Source: Angiostrongylus vasorum
Lineage: Eukaryota > Nematoda > Chromadorea > Rhabditida > Metastrongylidae
Reading direction: 5' to 3'
DNA length: 64,000 bases
NCBI GenBank assembly: GCA_018806985.1
Contig: JADANN010000183.1
Location: 372,001-436,000, forward strand
In this document: positions 24,463-35,359 of the stretch, piece after piece
Numbering within the stretch: position 1 is the first letter of the stretch
Layout of the letters: the number at the start of each line of letters is the position of its first letter
Made by a program: the position numbers and the translations under genes
The notes under the pieces: generated by a model
What the model was told of the DNA's origin: nothing
Database searches by the model: none
Seen by the model: only the letters and a program-made list of their open reading frames with translations

Positions 24463-25759
24463 TATGTAACTCAAGTTTTTTGGATTCCAACCCAATCTTG
24501 GGCAAAAAATGTAGTAGAACCTCTCCAACTTTCATTTCAGTAGAAGAAATTTGAAATCCATTTGATATAATGGGCTCCATTGAAAGGTAACTAAAGAGAA
24601 AAAAAGTACAAAATCTTTGTGTTAAGAAGGAAATGTTCTCATTCAGATCCCTTGTCGCAAGAGGTCTAGCAAAGAACGGTGAATACCCACATGAAAACGC
24701 ACCACCGGCTTCACGAATGGACTTGATGGTAGAATCTCGTGCTACTCTTTAAGAGCTTCTTTCACTGTGTCTGATGTCGCTCACGGGTCTTTAGGGAGTA
24801 TGACTGCTACGCAGAGCAGTTTGCACTTAATCATGTGAGATCGTGCGATGGAAAACCATCGCCGCCCCTATGCTAGACCTGGTTACAGCGAAAACATTCA
24901 TGTTCTTAAAACAACTGCAACTGATTTGTTGGGAGCTATCCAGAATGTGAGTCACGAAAGTCTACTTTTAAACAGAAAACATCATTGTGGCATTCAGGAT
25001 TTGGAGTGAATGCTCAGGAGGTTGTGTAGATAAATACGATAAAAAACTGAACTATACGACCTCTAGTAGTAAGGTCTTACTCTTCCACATATGAGTTCCT
25101 TTTTCTCCACCTGTAGCAACTCAGGCGATTGCAACGTTTACTAGTGAACTTGGAATTAATGGAATTCCATCCAACATGGTATTAACGCCTCAAGTCTTCC
25201 AGCGTACACAAAGAACGGTGACAAGGGTTACAAAGGTTTGTCTGGTTACTATGCTTCTAGTCCTGAAATGCCCTCATTTCCCTTGTCCACTTTCCTTTAA
25301 TCGTAAACGTCGTCGCTAAGCTTAAAATGTTGAGAGTTATTGCAGGTTCTTTGGGCAAGCAACAGGGTTTGTGGCCTGTGCAACTGTTCCATGCCTAGGA
25401 TTTTACTTTACTTATTGCATGTACAAAGATCCGTAAGTCTTAGAAAGTTTGACGATTCTGTGAAGTTTTTTAACAGTGAACCGTTTCACTTCAGAGTAAA
25501 CGTTGTTGGACAGAGCATCTACCCCATCGGTGCCGTATGCAGTGCTTGTCCAACTGGTCCCAAGAACTGCAACCCTGCTATTGGGCTATGTTCGTATTAA
25601 TAACACATAATTTGAGAGCTATTCATAAATGTATAGCATATAATCTAAGAATGTCTACAGTCCCTTGTTGACAAAATCATCGTCAAAAGTATAGAGGCTT
25701 AGTTGTTCCTACTCAGAAAAGGATAATCTAAAAACGAATGTGTCTGCAGTTTCTTATAC

Positions 25760-25765
25760 AATAAA
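25760..25765 (+). promoter_or_regulatory. Candidate polyadenylation signal
   Basis: AATAAA 160 bp downstream of the SCP/TAPS stop codon at 25598-25600. Position and strand fit, but AT-rich DNA makes chance matches common. Confidence 0.35.
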
Positions 25766-26189
25766 TGTTGTTAAACTTTCTATGCAGAACTGTGATTAGC
25801 TCACATTTTTATAACACCCACACTTTTTGTAGTTACTCATAAGCTCACGAAGAGTCATGGTGAGCAGAGTATTGAGGCTGCATTTGTTAAGAACGTTCGT
25901 GACCGCTTCTGCATCAACTGGTCTGAAGGACTTTTACAAGAAGAAAAGTGTACGATAACATGGAATTTTTGCTGTACTGAATCCTCTTCAATACGCCACT
26001 CGTTCTCTTGCCTGCCTATTGTCCGAACGACTGACAATTCTAGTGAGCTTTACGAATAGACAGCTTGTAAACACAGGATTTTATGGGCGATATAGCGACT
26101 GTAGTGTTGCTAGTCATTGTTGCGGAACAACATTGCGCTGATTTCTATCTAGTTTCCTATTTACTTGGAGCCTTATGTTATGAGAATGT
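25766..26189. other. No recognised feature
   Basis: Spacer between the SCP/TAPS gene and RTE-B fragment 1; only short open frames without domains. Confidence 0.45.
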
Positions 26190-28000
26190 TTCTTACTTAC
26201 CTGGGTACTTGGACGGTCCTTCTTTACGAGTTGTGCGCATTCCAGAATATTTGCCAATCTTTTCTTTCCCTCACAATCGTCGTCCATGGTAGTAGGTGGT
26301 TCTATTTGGGCATGGTGGCCTGTCCGAATTTCACATCGTGATCTATAAAATAACTACGGCTATAAGTGCGACTGATTAACTTTGGTTGCAAACACGTCCT
26401 CCCAAAGTGTAGGTCGTCCTCCTAGGATCCAACTGCATCTTCGTGGGTCCATCTGTCATGAGTTCTTCTCTTCATGTGACCAGCCCATCTCTGTTTCGAT
26501 ATTGATGTATATTCCCGAATCCCGATGATTGGATACATTTCGAAGATCAGAGCTTCTCATTCCGGTTGGATATTGAGTCTGTAGTTTATATCTCAGAAAA
26601 TATCTTTCAATAGTTCTGTGAATAGTGGGCAGTATCCTTGACATTGTTGAAGTATCATGCTATTATGCTGCAGAGACGCATGGGACCCACGTCTCTGCTG
26701 CACAACGGAGCGCTGAGAGGACTGTTCACTTAAAAGGATGAGAGTGGAGTTTTGGGCACACTCGTTGTCGGTGGCTCCTTTGAGAGGCCCTAATGCGTCC
26801 CATGCTGCCCTCCTTCTTTTGTCTAATTTCTAGTCCATGTTGATTGAACGTCGAAGGCAAGCGTACAAAATGGTCTCCGTAATAAGAGAACCTTTCAGTT
26901 TGATCTGTCGGCTTTCGAACCATGGGTTTTTTCATAAACTGTGTTTTTTCCGATTTATGCGTTGTGTGATCTTTTTTTCTGCTCCGTTGAGTTGACTGAT
27001 CATCGTCTATGCTTAGTTGGTGCTTCGTGAGAAGACGACAGTGTCATCGGCGAAACGGAGAAATGATAGGAATTTTCCATCGATACGTGTGCCTTTCTCA
27101 TCCCAATCGAGTGATTTCGTTATCCACAGCACTAGACACCTATGGCGATGTTCTCTGGTCCTGTCGAACCACTTTTCTTATGGGCATGGTAAGAGGTCGA
27201 TCAAAAAGCTGTGTTCAAAGGGCAGTTCCGATAACAGTTAGGTAGGGCTCTTATGTAGAACGAATTCCGTGGTCGAGGAGCGCTGAGAGGATTCCATTCG
27301 TTTCCACGCTGTCAGACGCTGTTCCTAATCATCAGAAGTTGGAACTAAAGCAAGTGGATCCTCCACATACTTAAATGATCGTGTGCAGACAGATTAGTTG
27401 TGGCCCATGCTACAAAATCCCTGTCGAAATTCTGTTTGCTCAACTGGCTGCGCTACTCTTTGACATTCGCAACAGGACAATCTTCTTGAAGAGCTTGTGG
27501 AGTACACTCAACAAGCATATCGGACGATAGTTACGAAGTAGGATTTTTTTCTTTTGAAGGCAGGTTTGCCATATGGTTTGCGATAAGTACATGTAAGCTA
27601 TGGCTTCCATCGCTGAGGAAGATGGAAGTGATATCATCGTGTCAAACTTTGGCCTTTTTTATGCTTCCTTTAGCATCACGCCACTTTTTCATAAAGGTTC
27701 TCTTCACTGCTGCTTTTAGTAGTTTCTGCTGCCTGTACTTTTTTTTGCAGTTGGCATTTATTACTAGAAGTGTTAAACATTTTGCACTAGGATCAAGCAT
27801 CATTTTACTTCTCTTCTCGAGCAACTCCTTAGTGATAATGGGGGATGCGATCTGACTCTTTTGCTTGAGGAACTGAGGGCGAATTCGGCAAAACTTTTAA
27901 GTCCTTCGACAAGCATCTCGCATTCTTCGGTCGGGTCTTCCTTAACCTGCTAGTTACGTATGGATAGAATTTCGTTAGGAATTTTCTTGTATGTACAGCC
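26190..28000 (-). mobile_element. RTE-B fragment 1: RT with 3' end, decayed
   Basis: Second RTE lineage. On the minus strand: a linker with KCLTLLVINANCKKKYRQQK (27780-27710), RT blocks NYRPICLLSVLHKLFKKIVL (about 27535-27470), catalytic FADD intact at 27043-27054 within RFADDTVVF, C-terminal blocks TGMRSSDLRNVSNHRD (about 26565-26510), GGRPTLWEDVFA near 26420, and the end at about 26285-26190 with WTTIVRERKDW followed by a tail whose complement reads GACCGTCCAAGTACCCAGG. Traces may extend to about 28240. Frames are broken; not functional. Confidence 0.85.
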
Positions 28001-28309
28001 AGACTTTCAAGAATGAGAATCAAGATACGAAAAAGTTGAACAAGTGGGGAAATAAGGACCCCGGTAGGTTCCCTCACATGATCGGTGTTGCTCATGTTGG
28101 AACTAGGTCATGTTCGAGATAAAACCTAGAATTTGCAAACGAAAATCGCTGTAGCGTTATGTCCACCACGTATGACATGTAGACAGTTTCTTTCCATCAT
28201 ACTATCGCCGTAAGATCAGGAGTTTATGGTGGCTGATGGGTGCTGCGAATCATATGTCGGCTTGGTGGAAATAACGGTGGCATTTCTTATTGAGGTCATC
28301 GATGACGGT

Positions 28310-28960
28310 ACCGTTGCAACTCATGTGTGATAAAATACTGATTTGCAACGATGAAAAGACATCGTCCTCTTACCACATCCATAGAAACAGAGGTTCGATA
28401 ATGCGATATCACATCGCCAAAGCTGCTTACTATCGCACCGGAACGAATAATGAAGTCACTCGATTGAGGTGAGAAAGGCATGCGTTCTGATGGAAAATTC
28501 CTATTAAACATCCGTTTCGTTAACGACATTGTCGTCATCTCACGAAGTACCAACGAAGCAAAGCATGGACGATAATCAATGAACTCAACGGAGCAGAAAA
28601 AAAGGTCACAATAAGCATTAATCGAAAGAAGACTCAGTCAGTAAAAAACCAATGCTGCGAAAGTGAAAAGATCAAACTGAATGGTTTTCTGAATACAGTG
28701 ACCACCTCGTACGTATACTTGGACTTTCACTGGACATAAAGATCAACATGAAGGGAAAAACTAGGCAAAATAAGGAAAGCAAGATGGGGCGCATTCGGAT
28801 TTCTCAAAGAAGTCACTGACCAACTCGTAAACCCAAAACTCCGCGCTCGTGTTTTTAACTTAGCAATACTCTCAGCGCTCTGTTACGCACCGGAGACGTG
28901 AACTGACTCTTCAACAAGACAAAGAATTCTGCGTACCACACATGGAACGCTTAAACGATG
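28310..28960 (+). mobile_element. RTE-B fragment 2: reverse transcriptase piece
   Basis: Runs divergently from RTE-B fragment 1. The nucleotide match to RTE-B fragment 3 is clear (ATCGCCAAAGCTG at about 28413 versus ATTGCCAAAGCTG at about 29830). The catalytic box is read as FVND with DIVVISRSTNEA (about 28520-28560), so it is mutated. C-terminal traces continue to about 28960. Confidence 0.75.
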
Positions 28961-29174
28961 TATTCTAAAGTGTGAGCGGCACCGTCAAAGTATAGTTGGA
29001 ATTTAATCCACTCGTTGTTCAGTTTTCGATATTGACCTTCGAATTTCGTTTTAGATAATGAGCAATAAATCGAAACATTTTGAAAACATTTTCACTTATC
29101 CCAACATCTAACTAACGAGGAATGACTACAAGCTCTTCACCCTAATCATTAACTGTCATACAACGTGCAAAGTT
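28961..29174. other. No recognised feature
   Basis: Short AT-rich spacer before a satellite relic. Confidence 0.45.
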
Positions 29175-29290
29175 CATTGCAAGCCGCTCACCGTTCGCCG
29201 CACGTCGCCCTACGTGTCCAACGTTCGTTGTAGGCCGCTCATCATTCGTCGCTAGACGCTTGTCGTTCGTCGCCTGCCGAGCAAAACCTC
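29175..29290 (-). repeat. Isolated relic of the GC-rich satellite
   Basis: The plus strand reads AGCCGCTCACCGTTCGCCGC and GCCGCTCATCATTCGTCGCT, which are the complements of monomers in the block at 60600-62290 (GCGAACGGTGAGCGGCTGG and GGCGACGAATGATGAGCGG). It is GC-rich within AT-rich DNA and ends about 20 bp before RTE-B fragment 3. Confidence 0.78.
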
Positions 29291-29309
29291 GCCTTGCCCC
29301 TGGTGAAAA

Positions 29310-30790
29310 ATCGCGAAGTATTTAACTCGCTGAGGAGTTTCAGGACGCGATAAAAAATACCTGACCAATGGAAAACTTTGCATACGGTCGTTCTACCCAA
29401 AAAGGGTGACTAAAGGAGTCATCATAATTATCATATATGATCATTTAGTGTGCTCTACAAGCTCTTCACGAAGATTATAGTTTTGTGTACAACAAGGACA
29501 TTGGGCAAGCCACAACTAGTTGAGCAAGCAGAAATCTGAGAGCAATTCTGTTGCATATACCACATCCAAACCGTACCGTGGATGATAGAGTTCCATTCGA
29601 AACACAATCTGCATCTTTTCCTAACTTCTATCGATTAAGAATAAGCGTTTGACAGCGTTGAAATGAACACAATACTATCAGGGGCTCGTCGACCAGGCAA
29701 TGGACCCGTCCTATATACGATCACTAGGTGGTTTTTATCTGAAATTCAGTAATAAAAAAATAGAGCTTTTTTCATCGACTCATTGCGATAGCCATAGAAA
29801 AAAGAGGTTCTACGATTTGATACAATATTGCCAAAGCTGTTTATTGTCGCACGGCAGTGAATAATGAAGTCACTCTAGTGGACGAGAATTGCATGCCCAT
29901 TGACGGAAAATTTCTAGTGACTTTTCATTTCACCTAGAAAAATCATCACATTTTCAAGAAGTGGTAACCAATCGAAGACAGCACTAAATGATCTCAACGA
30001 AATAGGAAAGAAGGTTAGACTGCATACGAATAGAAAGAGGACGTAGATCGTGATGAACTCACGGTGCGAGGTCGAAAAAAATCGTAACGGGAAGTTCTTG
30101 ATTACGAAGAGCAAGTTGCAGGTATACTTTGGACATTCAATGAACACGGAAATCAAAACAAAAGAAGGATAGCACCATAAGGCGCATTTGGGCCCTTCAA
30201 ATAAGCCACCAGCAACCAGCGCACCCAAAACTCCACGCTTATCTTTTTAACTCAACATTCCTCTCTATGCTGTGTTATGCAGCAGAGACCCAGGTTGAGG
30301 CTTCAGTCAGGTCAAAAATTTCACGCACCACCCACTGAATGGTCGAACAATGCCTTTTTAAAAAATCGACCGCCACTGACTAGGTCCAGTCGGAATGCGC
30401 AGCTCAGGTCTGCGAAACATATCCCAACTTCGCGACCCAGGAGAATACATACATCAGTAGCAAATCAGAGCTGGGCTGATTGCTTAAAAAAGAAGAACAG
30501 ATGGCAGATGGACCAAAAGAAAAGTACAGTGAACTCCGAAAAAAATGCAAACGTCCCCTAGGACGACCACCTGCACGTTGGGCAGACGTGTTCGTAAACA
30601 AAGTTAATCAGCTGTACCTGCAGGTGCAGTTGTTTTACAGATCACGGTAAGAGACTCGCACACGCCACCATTCTCGAGCAAGACCACCACCATGGACTAC
30701 GATTGCGAGAGAAAGGAACGAATGACATGTGTGCTGGGGTCCGCACAACTCGTGGACACAGACCGTCCAAGTATCCAAGCAGGTAAGTAA
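29310..30790 (+). mobile_element. RTE-B fragment 3: RT to 3' end, decayed
   Basis: Starts within the RT upstream part (complements and frames matching TLHEDY-like and TSRNLRAILLHIPHPN blocks, about 29455-29570), carries the same RT core as fragment 2 at about 29740-29900, a badly worn catalytic region near 29920, the C-terminal GRPPARWADVF (about 30567-30598) and ARERNE near 30710, and ends with GACCGTCCAAGTATCCAAGC at about 30763-30782. This 3' end, read with fragment 4, defines the RTE-B tail that S3 resembles. Confidence 0.8.
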
Positions 30791-30898
30791 ATTGCTGCAG
30801 AGAGAAAGTTGGATGAATTCTACTACATATCCCTACGAAATAAAGATTGAAACGAACATGAGCGAATAAATCGCAATTCCAATTACTGAAACTTGCAG

Positions 30899-31523
30899 AA
30901 ATGGGATCGCAATCTGGAGGTCATCGCTGAGGGAGCAGTGCAGAACTGCCTTGAACATACACCGTTGTCAAGAGTGACAAATGCTTTGAATTTCAACTAG
31001 AAAGTGGCAAAAAAACAACTCTTTGACACGTTTCCAATGCAGTTTAAATGGGAAATTTAGCTATGGACCCAACATGCCGAAGGAAATACTTAGAAGTCCG
31101 ATTACCGCATCAATGTGGAAGTGGATAGGAATTGCAAATGCTGGCTGCCTACCCACCAACATCTTCAATGGAAACGCAGCACTGCGCGCCTTTGCTAATG
31201 TGAGCTTGGTCGTCGTGAACAAACGATAAAAAGCAGTATTTTAGTCCACTTTTAGATGATCAATGCAAGCACAACAGCGGCTGGCTGCTACAGAGCCTTT
31301 TTGAAGATCGTGCATCGTCAGTATGCGTCTTCTCGCAACGTTTGGCAACGTGGAATAAAGCTTTTTGGAGCGACTCCGTAAAAGCAGTTAAAAATATTAT
31401 TTCATGGAGATAAGAACTGTAGCATTAGTGTACGCTTTCGGAGAGTCATGCGAAAACGGCAGAGGATGTACGAGTCTCAGAAGCGGTCTCTGCGAATATG
31501 GACTCTGCGCCGTAACTCCGTGA
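30899..31523 (+). pseudogene. SCP/TAPS paralogue fragment, 5'-truncated
   Basis: Second CAP-type copy, aligned exon by exon with the gene at 23232-25600. The exon at 30899-30999 is the same length (101 bp) as its counterpart and reads KWDRNLEVIAEGAVQNC, but its donor is GA instead of GT (31000-31001). Exon 31043-31199 reads NGKFSYGPNMPKE to ALRAFAN with a good GTGAGC donor. Exon 31256-31339 reads MINASTTAAGC, matching the CAP hallmark block. Exon 31429-31523 reads GESCENGRGC to CEYGLCAVTP, then TGA where the other copy continues into the Thr-rich linker. The N-terminal exon is absent: RTE-B fragment 3 ends 109 bp upstream. A one-domain gene with alternative splicing cannot be excluded. Confidence 0.78.
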
Positions 31524-32927
31524 ATGCTGCGACAATAGCAGCATATCAATTTGTCAATGGAGCCTTAAACTGTGACTGTATAAAAAATGTCTTAGCGCTC
31601 AGTATCAGCAGGCGACCTCGGTGTTGTGTTATGCCCTTGAAACCTGATAAAGGAAGGTATTTCTTGCCATTTGCGGATTTAAGCAAGAATTTTTTTCTCC
31701 ACGATAATATGGCGTACAGGGACGTAATTGTCTATGCTAACTCTGGAAATCAATTTGGCTCAAAAAATCTTAGTCGTATAGAAGGTGCGATGTTTCTTAT
31801 GATTCGCACAGAATTCTCCACGTAGAAAGGTGTTCCACAGATCTACAAGGACTTTATCATGCATCCATCACTGAGAGAATTCGTCTACATTTACGCTTGG
31901 CGCAGAATAGGAAAGGAAATTACAAAGAAAAACACTCATCTGAGTCACTAAGATAAAAATATGATGGAAGCATAAAAAATCATATAAATGCGCGTTTGCA
32001 GACTAAAACTTGCCTACGGGATCGACTTTTATCAGTCTCACTTGGAATTCGTTTTTTGAGTTCGTCTTCAACCTCTGTGTCAAAGTGAGCGAAGTATCGC
32101 GTGAAAGAACTAACATTGTTTGCTGTGCGAAACCCTCTCCTGTGCACGAGATCATTGATCCAGCCCTACACTGGCTTTAAATATGGCGGTAGCACCGAAA
32201 TGCTAGCCAAGGTAAAATTTTCAGCAATCTTTTGTCGGGTATTTAGAAACCGAGGTACTGATCAAGCGTCGCGGTGTCTCACTATTCGACAATGCACTAG
32301 GACGTCGACATAAAACGAGGAGCCTTTGTTGGTCATTCAAGCAACATTCTTTATCTCTACTGTGTTCAAGTGAGTGGGAGAGAGTGGAAGTGGAGGGACA
32401 GGCAGTGGAGGCTGGTTGCAGAACCACGGTCACAAAACTTCCTTACTGATCTCCCTCAAACTCTCTTCTAGAGACACATTCCATGACAAGAGTAGGAACG
32501 ATCACAGCATGTCCGCCCTGGCTAGTTGCTAAACAAGTAAGCCAATACCTCTATGACACTTCGGATTGCTCATGACGATCAGAATTCACCGTTCAAATGA
32601 CTAAAAGCAGAGGTACTATGAAGGTCATGTATGAGGGTGTGCGACTCGTGCTCGTCTAAAAAACGTCTAAGCCATCTCATCTAAAACTTTTTTGATTGAT
32701 GGTTTATGTTTGGACTCCAATACCGTTTTCATTGCGGGCGTCATAGATTCTATATATTATTAAAGAGCATTTTTTACAGGTTAGAAGAGTCGCGTAGTAA
32801 CGAGCCGTCTTCAATGCTTCCATTTCAATTTTTTGCGCTATTACTAGCACTTTTTTTCGTCCTTATGGGCCGGTTAGCCTGCTGCTACAAATATCATTAC
32901 ATGGAACACTTCTATTTCTTCAATGAT
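31524..32927. other. No recognised feature
   Basis: The open frame at 31448-31825 (+) is out of frame with the SCP exon it overlaps and has no domain. Other short frames at 32101-32433 are unassigned. No domain 2 of the SCP paralogue was found here. Confidence 0.45.
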
Positions 32928-33050
32928 GCTGAGATATTTGCAAAACTCCGAACCGCAGGTGTTTGCGGTGGGGAACGAACGCGCTATTGTCCTTTCCGAG
33001 GAGTGATTTCTATTCCTGTCACATAATTGACCTGGTACATTCAGTGTGAG
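32928..33050 (+). mobile_element. S4 retroposon, 5' fragment
   Basis: Begins ATGATGCTGAGATATTTGCA (about 32924) and continues with CGCAGGTGTTTGCGG and GGGGAACGAACGCGCTATTG, then loses similarity after about 33005. No inverted partner or tail. Confidence 0.65.
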
Positions 33051-33062
33051 AGTATATAATAG

Positions 33063-33425
33063 GAAGCGGGTAGCACAGTGGTAGTGACGCCGATCGTCAT
33101 GGGTATGCTGCTGGTTCAATTCCCTTCCCGAGCTCACGAAACCTCTCATCTCTTCGACGTCGGGAAATTGGCACCGGTATTGAATGGGAAAAGGTCACTC
33201 TCTGCAGCACATATGAGAACACTCTAGCACGGCTATCTCAGGATTCCAGGGAGAAGCGAATAAACCAGCATTTGGCGACATTCATGATGAATGGAAAATC
33301 CACAACCACTACCTGATGCCACACGTAGAAAATTGTAAGACCTTACCGGATGATAAATGCGACAAAAGGAATCGCATCCGAGAAATGCTGTTATCCGTGC
33401 AACAGATGTGAAAGATGTTTTGTGT
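33063..33425 (+). mobile_element. S2 tRNA-derived SINE
   Basis: Head with a good box A, GGTAGCACAGTGGTAGTGAC (33069), and box B, GCTGGTTCAATTCCC (about 33110), spaced as in tRNA genes. Then CACGGCTATCTCAGGATTCC (about 33228), CGGATGATAAATGCGAC, and a 3' end near GTGCAACAGATGTGAAAGAT (about 33401). Confidence 0.75.
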
Positions 33426-33469
33426 GGAAAAAAATAACCGCAGTCGAAATTTTATTACTAAAGAGATGT

Positions 33470-33705
33470 GGGTAAATACCAGCTTTTGACAATCTTCGTC
33501 GTTAACGCCCCAGCATCAAACAATGACGAAGAAGAAGTCAAAGCGTTCTATATGGACTTGAAGAAGTCCTACAGAGAAGACCGTGCACTGCTTAAGGTTC
33601 ACACTGGAAATTTCAACGTAAGTTTGGACCAAAAGAACGTCTGAAGAACGTAACATTGGGACCTACGGATTGGAATGGAATAAGCAGGGTAGGACAGTCA
33701 TATGT
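33470..33705 (+). mobile_element. RTE-A endonuclease fragment
   Basis: The frame from about 33484 reads LTIFVVNAPASNNDEEEVKA, then FYMDLKKSYREDRALLKVHT and GNFNVSL (to about 33630). It matches the endonuclease region of RTE-A, where the block GDFNAK normally carries catalytic Asp and Asn; here GNFNV has lost the Asp. A stop (TGA) follows at about 33641. No RT part is attached. Confidence 0.75.
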
Positions 33706-33719
33706 CAGATTCTTTGACC

Positions 33720-34390
33720 TAAACCAAGCATTTTCCTCGTTCATGTATTATAGTCTGTGCGGCGAATCTCCACCAAGCAGCTAAGAGACTTGCAAAGAAC
33801 AAAACCGTGGGTGTTTAAGAGAAGTTCCTTATTCTGTGTCCGCTTAAAAGAACACCTAGTCGGGAAATCTAAATTGAAACCAAAGACTCCACTAAGAGCG
33901 CATAGGACACAGAAACACAACAGAGAAGATTTTGAAGAAGGACTCACTATCCTTACGCAGGAATCGAAAAAAATCAGCGCGTAAAACTCTTGAAGCCTTT
34001 TTGTATCTATTCCAAAAAATCCAAAAATTAGCTGCGGGAAGAATGTTCTGGTATCACGGGTGACGTCGCTCCAAACTTCAGGCTGATTCAATGACTTAAC
34101 CCAGGCACAGTCCTCGCCAATGTATTACTCTGTGCGGCTGCTCTTCAAAAAATTAATTAAAATATTGCAATGGATAAAACGCCGTGTGTTTAGAAGAAGC
34201 TGTTTATTGTGCGAAAGCGAACTTGTGTGTTGAGTCCTATCTGCTAATGATATGAAGTTGTTTCGCTGAGTGGATTGCATGTCAATTTGACTTTTCTAGG
34301 CTTTGAACAAAGTGAAACCGCCGAAACGTTAGCTATTGTAGGCTAATAAATTCTGCAATATCCACCTCGTGTTTGCATTTTGAAGAAAAA
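33720..34390 (+). mobile_element. Penelope-like element tail with GIY-YIG remnant
   Basis: The frame at about 33835-34000 reads VRLKEHLVGKSK, TPLRAHRTQKHNREDFEEG, LTILTQESKKISA and, after a frameshift, ARKTLEAF, matching the C-terminal end of Penelope-like GIY-YIG endonucleases. The 3' non-coding part (34000-34390) shares CCGCCGAAACGTTAG (about 34319) and the CTCGTGTTTGC block (about 34365) with the copy at 48650-49710. About 100 bp is directly repeated with mismatches at 33750-33855 and 34125-34225. Confidence 0.7.
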
Positions 34391-34897
34391 CAGCGAATTA
34401 TCAATCAATGCCGAGGTTGATAAAAAAGGTGCACTTGGGATTAGCTTAGTTGTCCTCAACAGTTACTCATCTTAGTGAGTAGAACTGAAAAGGCTAATCC
34501 TTTCGTTTCCGCGGAACTTCAGAGCGGACATTCCCAGGCAAAGTGATAGAATTCCGCATGAATCGATGTCATAGCTATGTGGGAGTCTATTCTTCCAATG
34601 TTTTTTCAGTTGAGACTTTCTTTCCAAACCCTAGAAGTTCCATTATTTGATTTATGTGGATCGGTGTTCCTGCTGCTGTTCTGGTGCATGGTGAATATAA
34701 GATACTATATGTGATTTCCAATTTTGGGGAGAACTCAAAGGTTTGCTTCCCACTCTCGGAATCTAACACCAACCAGTACATTCTGTCTCATGAAGATGAA
34801 GAAATATTAGAGGTTCCTCGTAGCCGGTTCTTAAAGTGTCCAGTTCTGTGATCGTTCATACAAATGCCTTTTCTCAAACAAAAAAAGAAGATGAGGT
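34391..34897. other. No recognised feature
   Basis: Short open frames on both strands at 34587-34851, without recognisable domain. Confidence 0.4.
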
Positions 34898-35359
34898 ATG
34901 AAATGGGACGATCTGATCATTTTTTACGATCTCATCATTTTTTTAAAGTCTAACAACACTTTGGTACTCATGTGGGTTTTTTTATGCTTGCTAGATGTGT
35001 GTGCCTCTTGGTTATACATGAGAAATGAGTTCTTGGAAGACTTGCGCCCCCTGAAATATGGACATTTAGGACTTTCATATAACAGCCTTTTGGACGAACC
35101 AAACTTCTCCGTACTTTTTAAATGTCTGTCATACTTCAATTTCCAACCAATACTTCAACGTGCATTTTGCAACGCACTACTTCTGCTATCACGAATGGAC
35201 GATGGTATATTCGGCAGTCTCGTTCTCCATCATGTTTTGGTGTTACGGTTAGAGGAGCCTTGCAATACACATGAGATCATTGGTTTAATGCAACGCCTCG
35301 GGCAAAGCAAAGCCGTCTATGCATCTGGCGTCGGCGGATCGGTACCAGATAAAGGGTAG
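34898..35359 (+). CDS. Unassigned 153-codon open frame
   Basis: Longest open frame here not explained by a repeat. The predicted protein starts MKWDDLIIFYDLIIFLKSN, has a hydrophobic stretch at about residues 15-38 (VLMWVFLCLLDVCASWL) and Leu-rich sequence to the end; no family is recognised. The opening codons contain two near-identical runs (TGATCATTTTTTACGATCTC), which makes the apparent hydrophobicity partly a repeat effect. No splice sites or neighbouring exons support it, so it may be chance. Confidence 0.15.
   Translation: MKWDDLIIFYDLIIFLKSNNTLVLMWVFLCLLDVCASWLYMRNEFLEDLRPLKYGHLGLSYNSLLDEPNFSVLFKCLSYFNFQPILQRAFCNALLLLSRMDDGIFGSLVLHHVLVLRLEEPCNTHEIIGLMQRLGQSKAVYASGVGGSVPDKG

Larger units (their letters stand above)
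23232..25600 (+). pseudogene. Two-domain SCP/TAPS (ASP-1-type) secreted protein gene, probably inactive
   Basis: Codes for a CAP-superfamily protein like hookworm ASPs, which are normally secreted. Exon positions read by eye: 23232-23373 (CPTGRMLNDRNRTAALGI to ASLMNKL), 23488-23588 (PWNCDLEIVAETAVTGC), 23676-23811, 23868-23953 (MIRGNTTAVGCSGAIC, a CAP hallmark), 24029-24394 (GEPCENRQQC hinge, then a Thr/Pro/Asn-rich linker and the start of domain 2), 24647-24728 (to ASRMDLM), 24799-24946 (YDCYAEQFALNHVRSC), about 24976-25020, 25117-25235, 25346-25432 and 25495-25600 (SACPTGPKNCNPAIGLCSY, stop). Domain 1 is open with good GT-AG sites. Domain 2 has a frameshift near 24870, TAG at about 25027 unless spliced out, and a frameshift near 25375. 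The GEN motif is absent in domain 1 and SEN in domain 2. No signal-peptide exon was found. It could be expressed as domain 1 alone. Confidence 0.82.

Noticed and set aside
26668..26703. Inverted repeat GCAGAGACG and CGTCTCTGC as a transposon end
   Set aside because: It lies inside RTE-B coding sequence that continues in alignment on both sides; a chance short palindrome.
33069..33125. tRNA gene at the S2 head
   Set aside because: Boxes are good but the stems do not pair, and the same sequence heads many dispersed copies, so it is a SINE.
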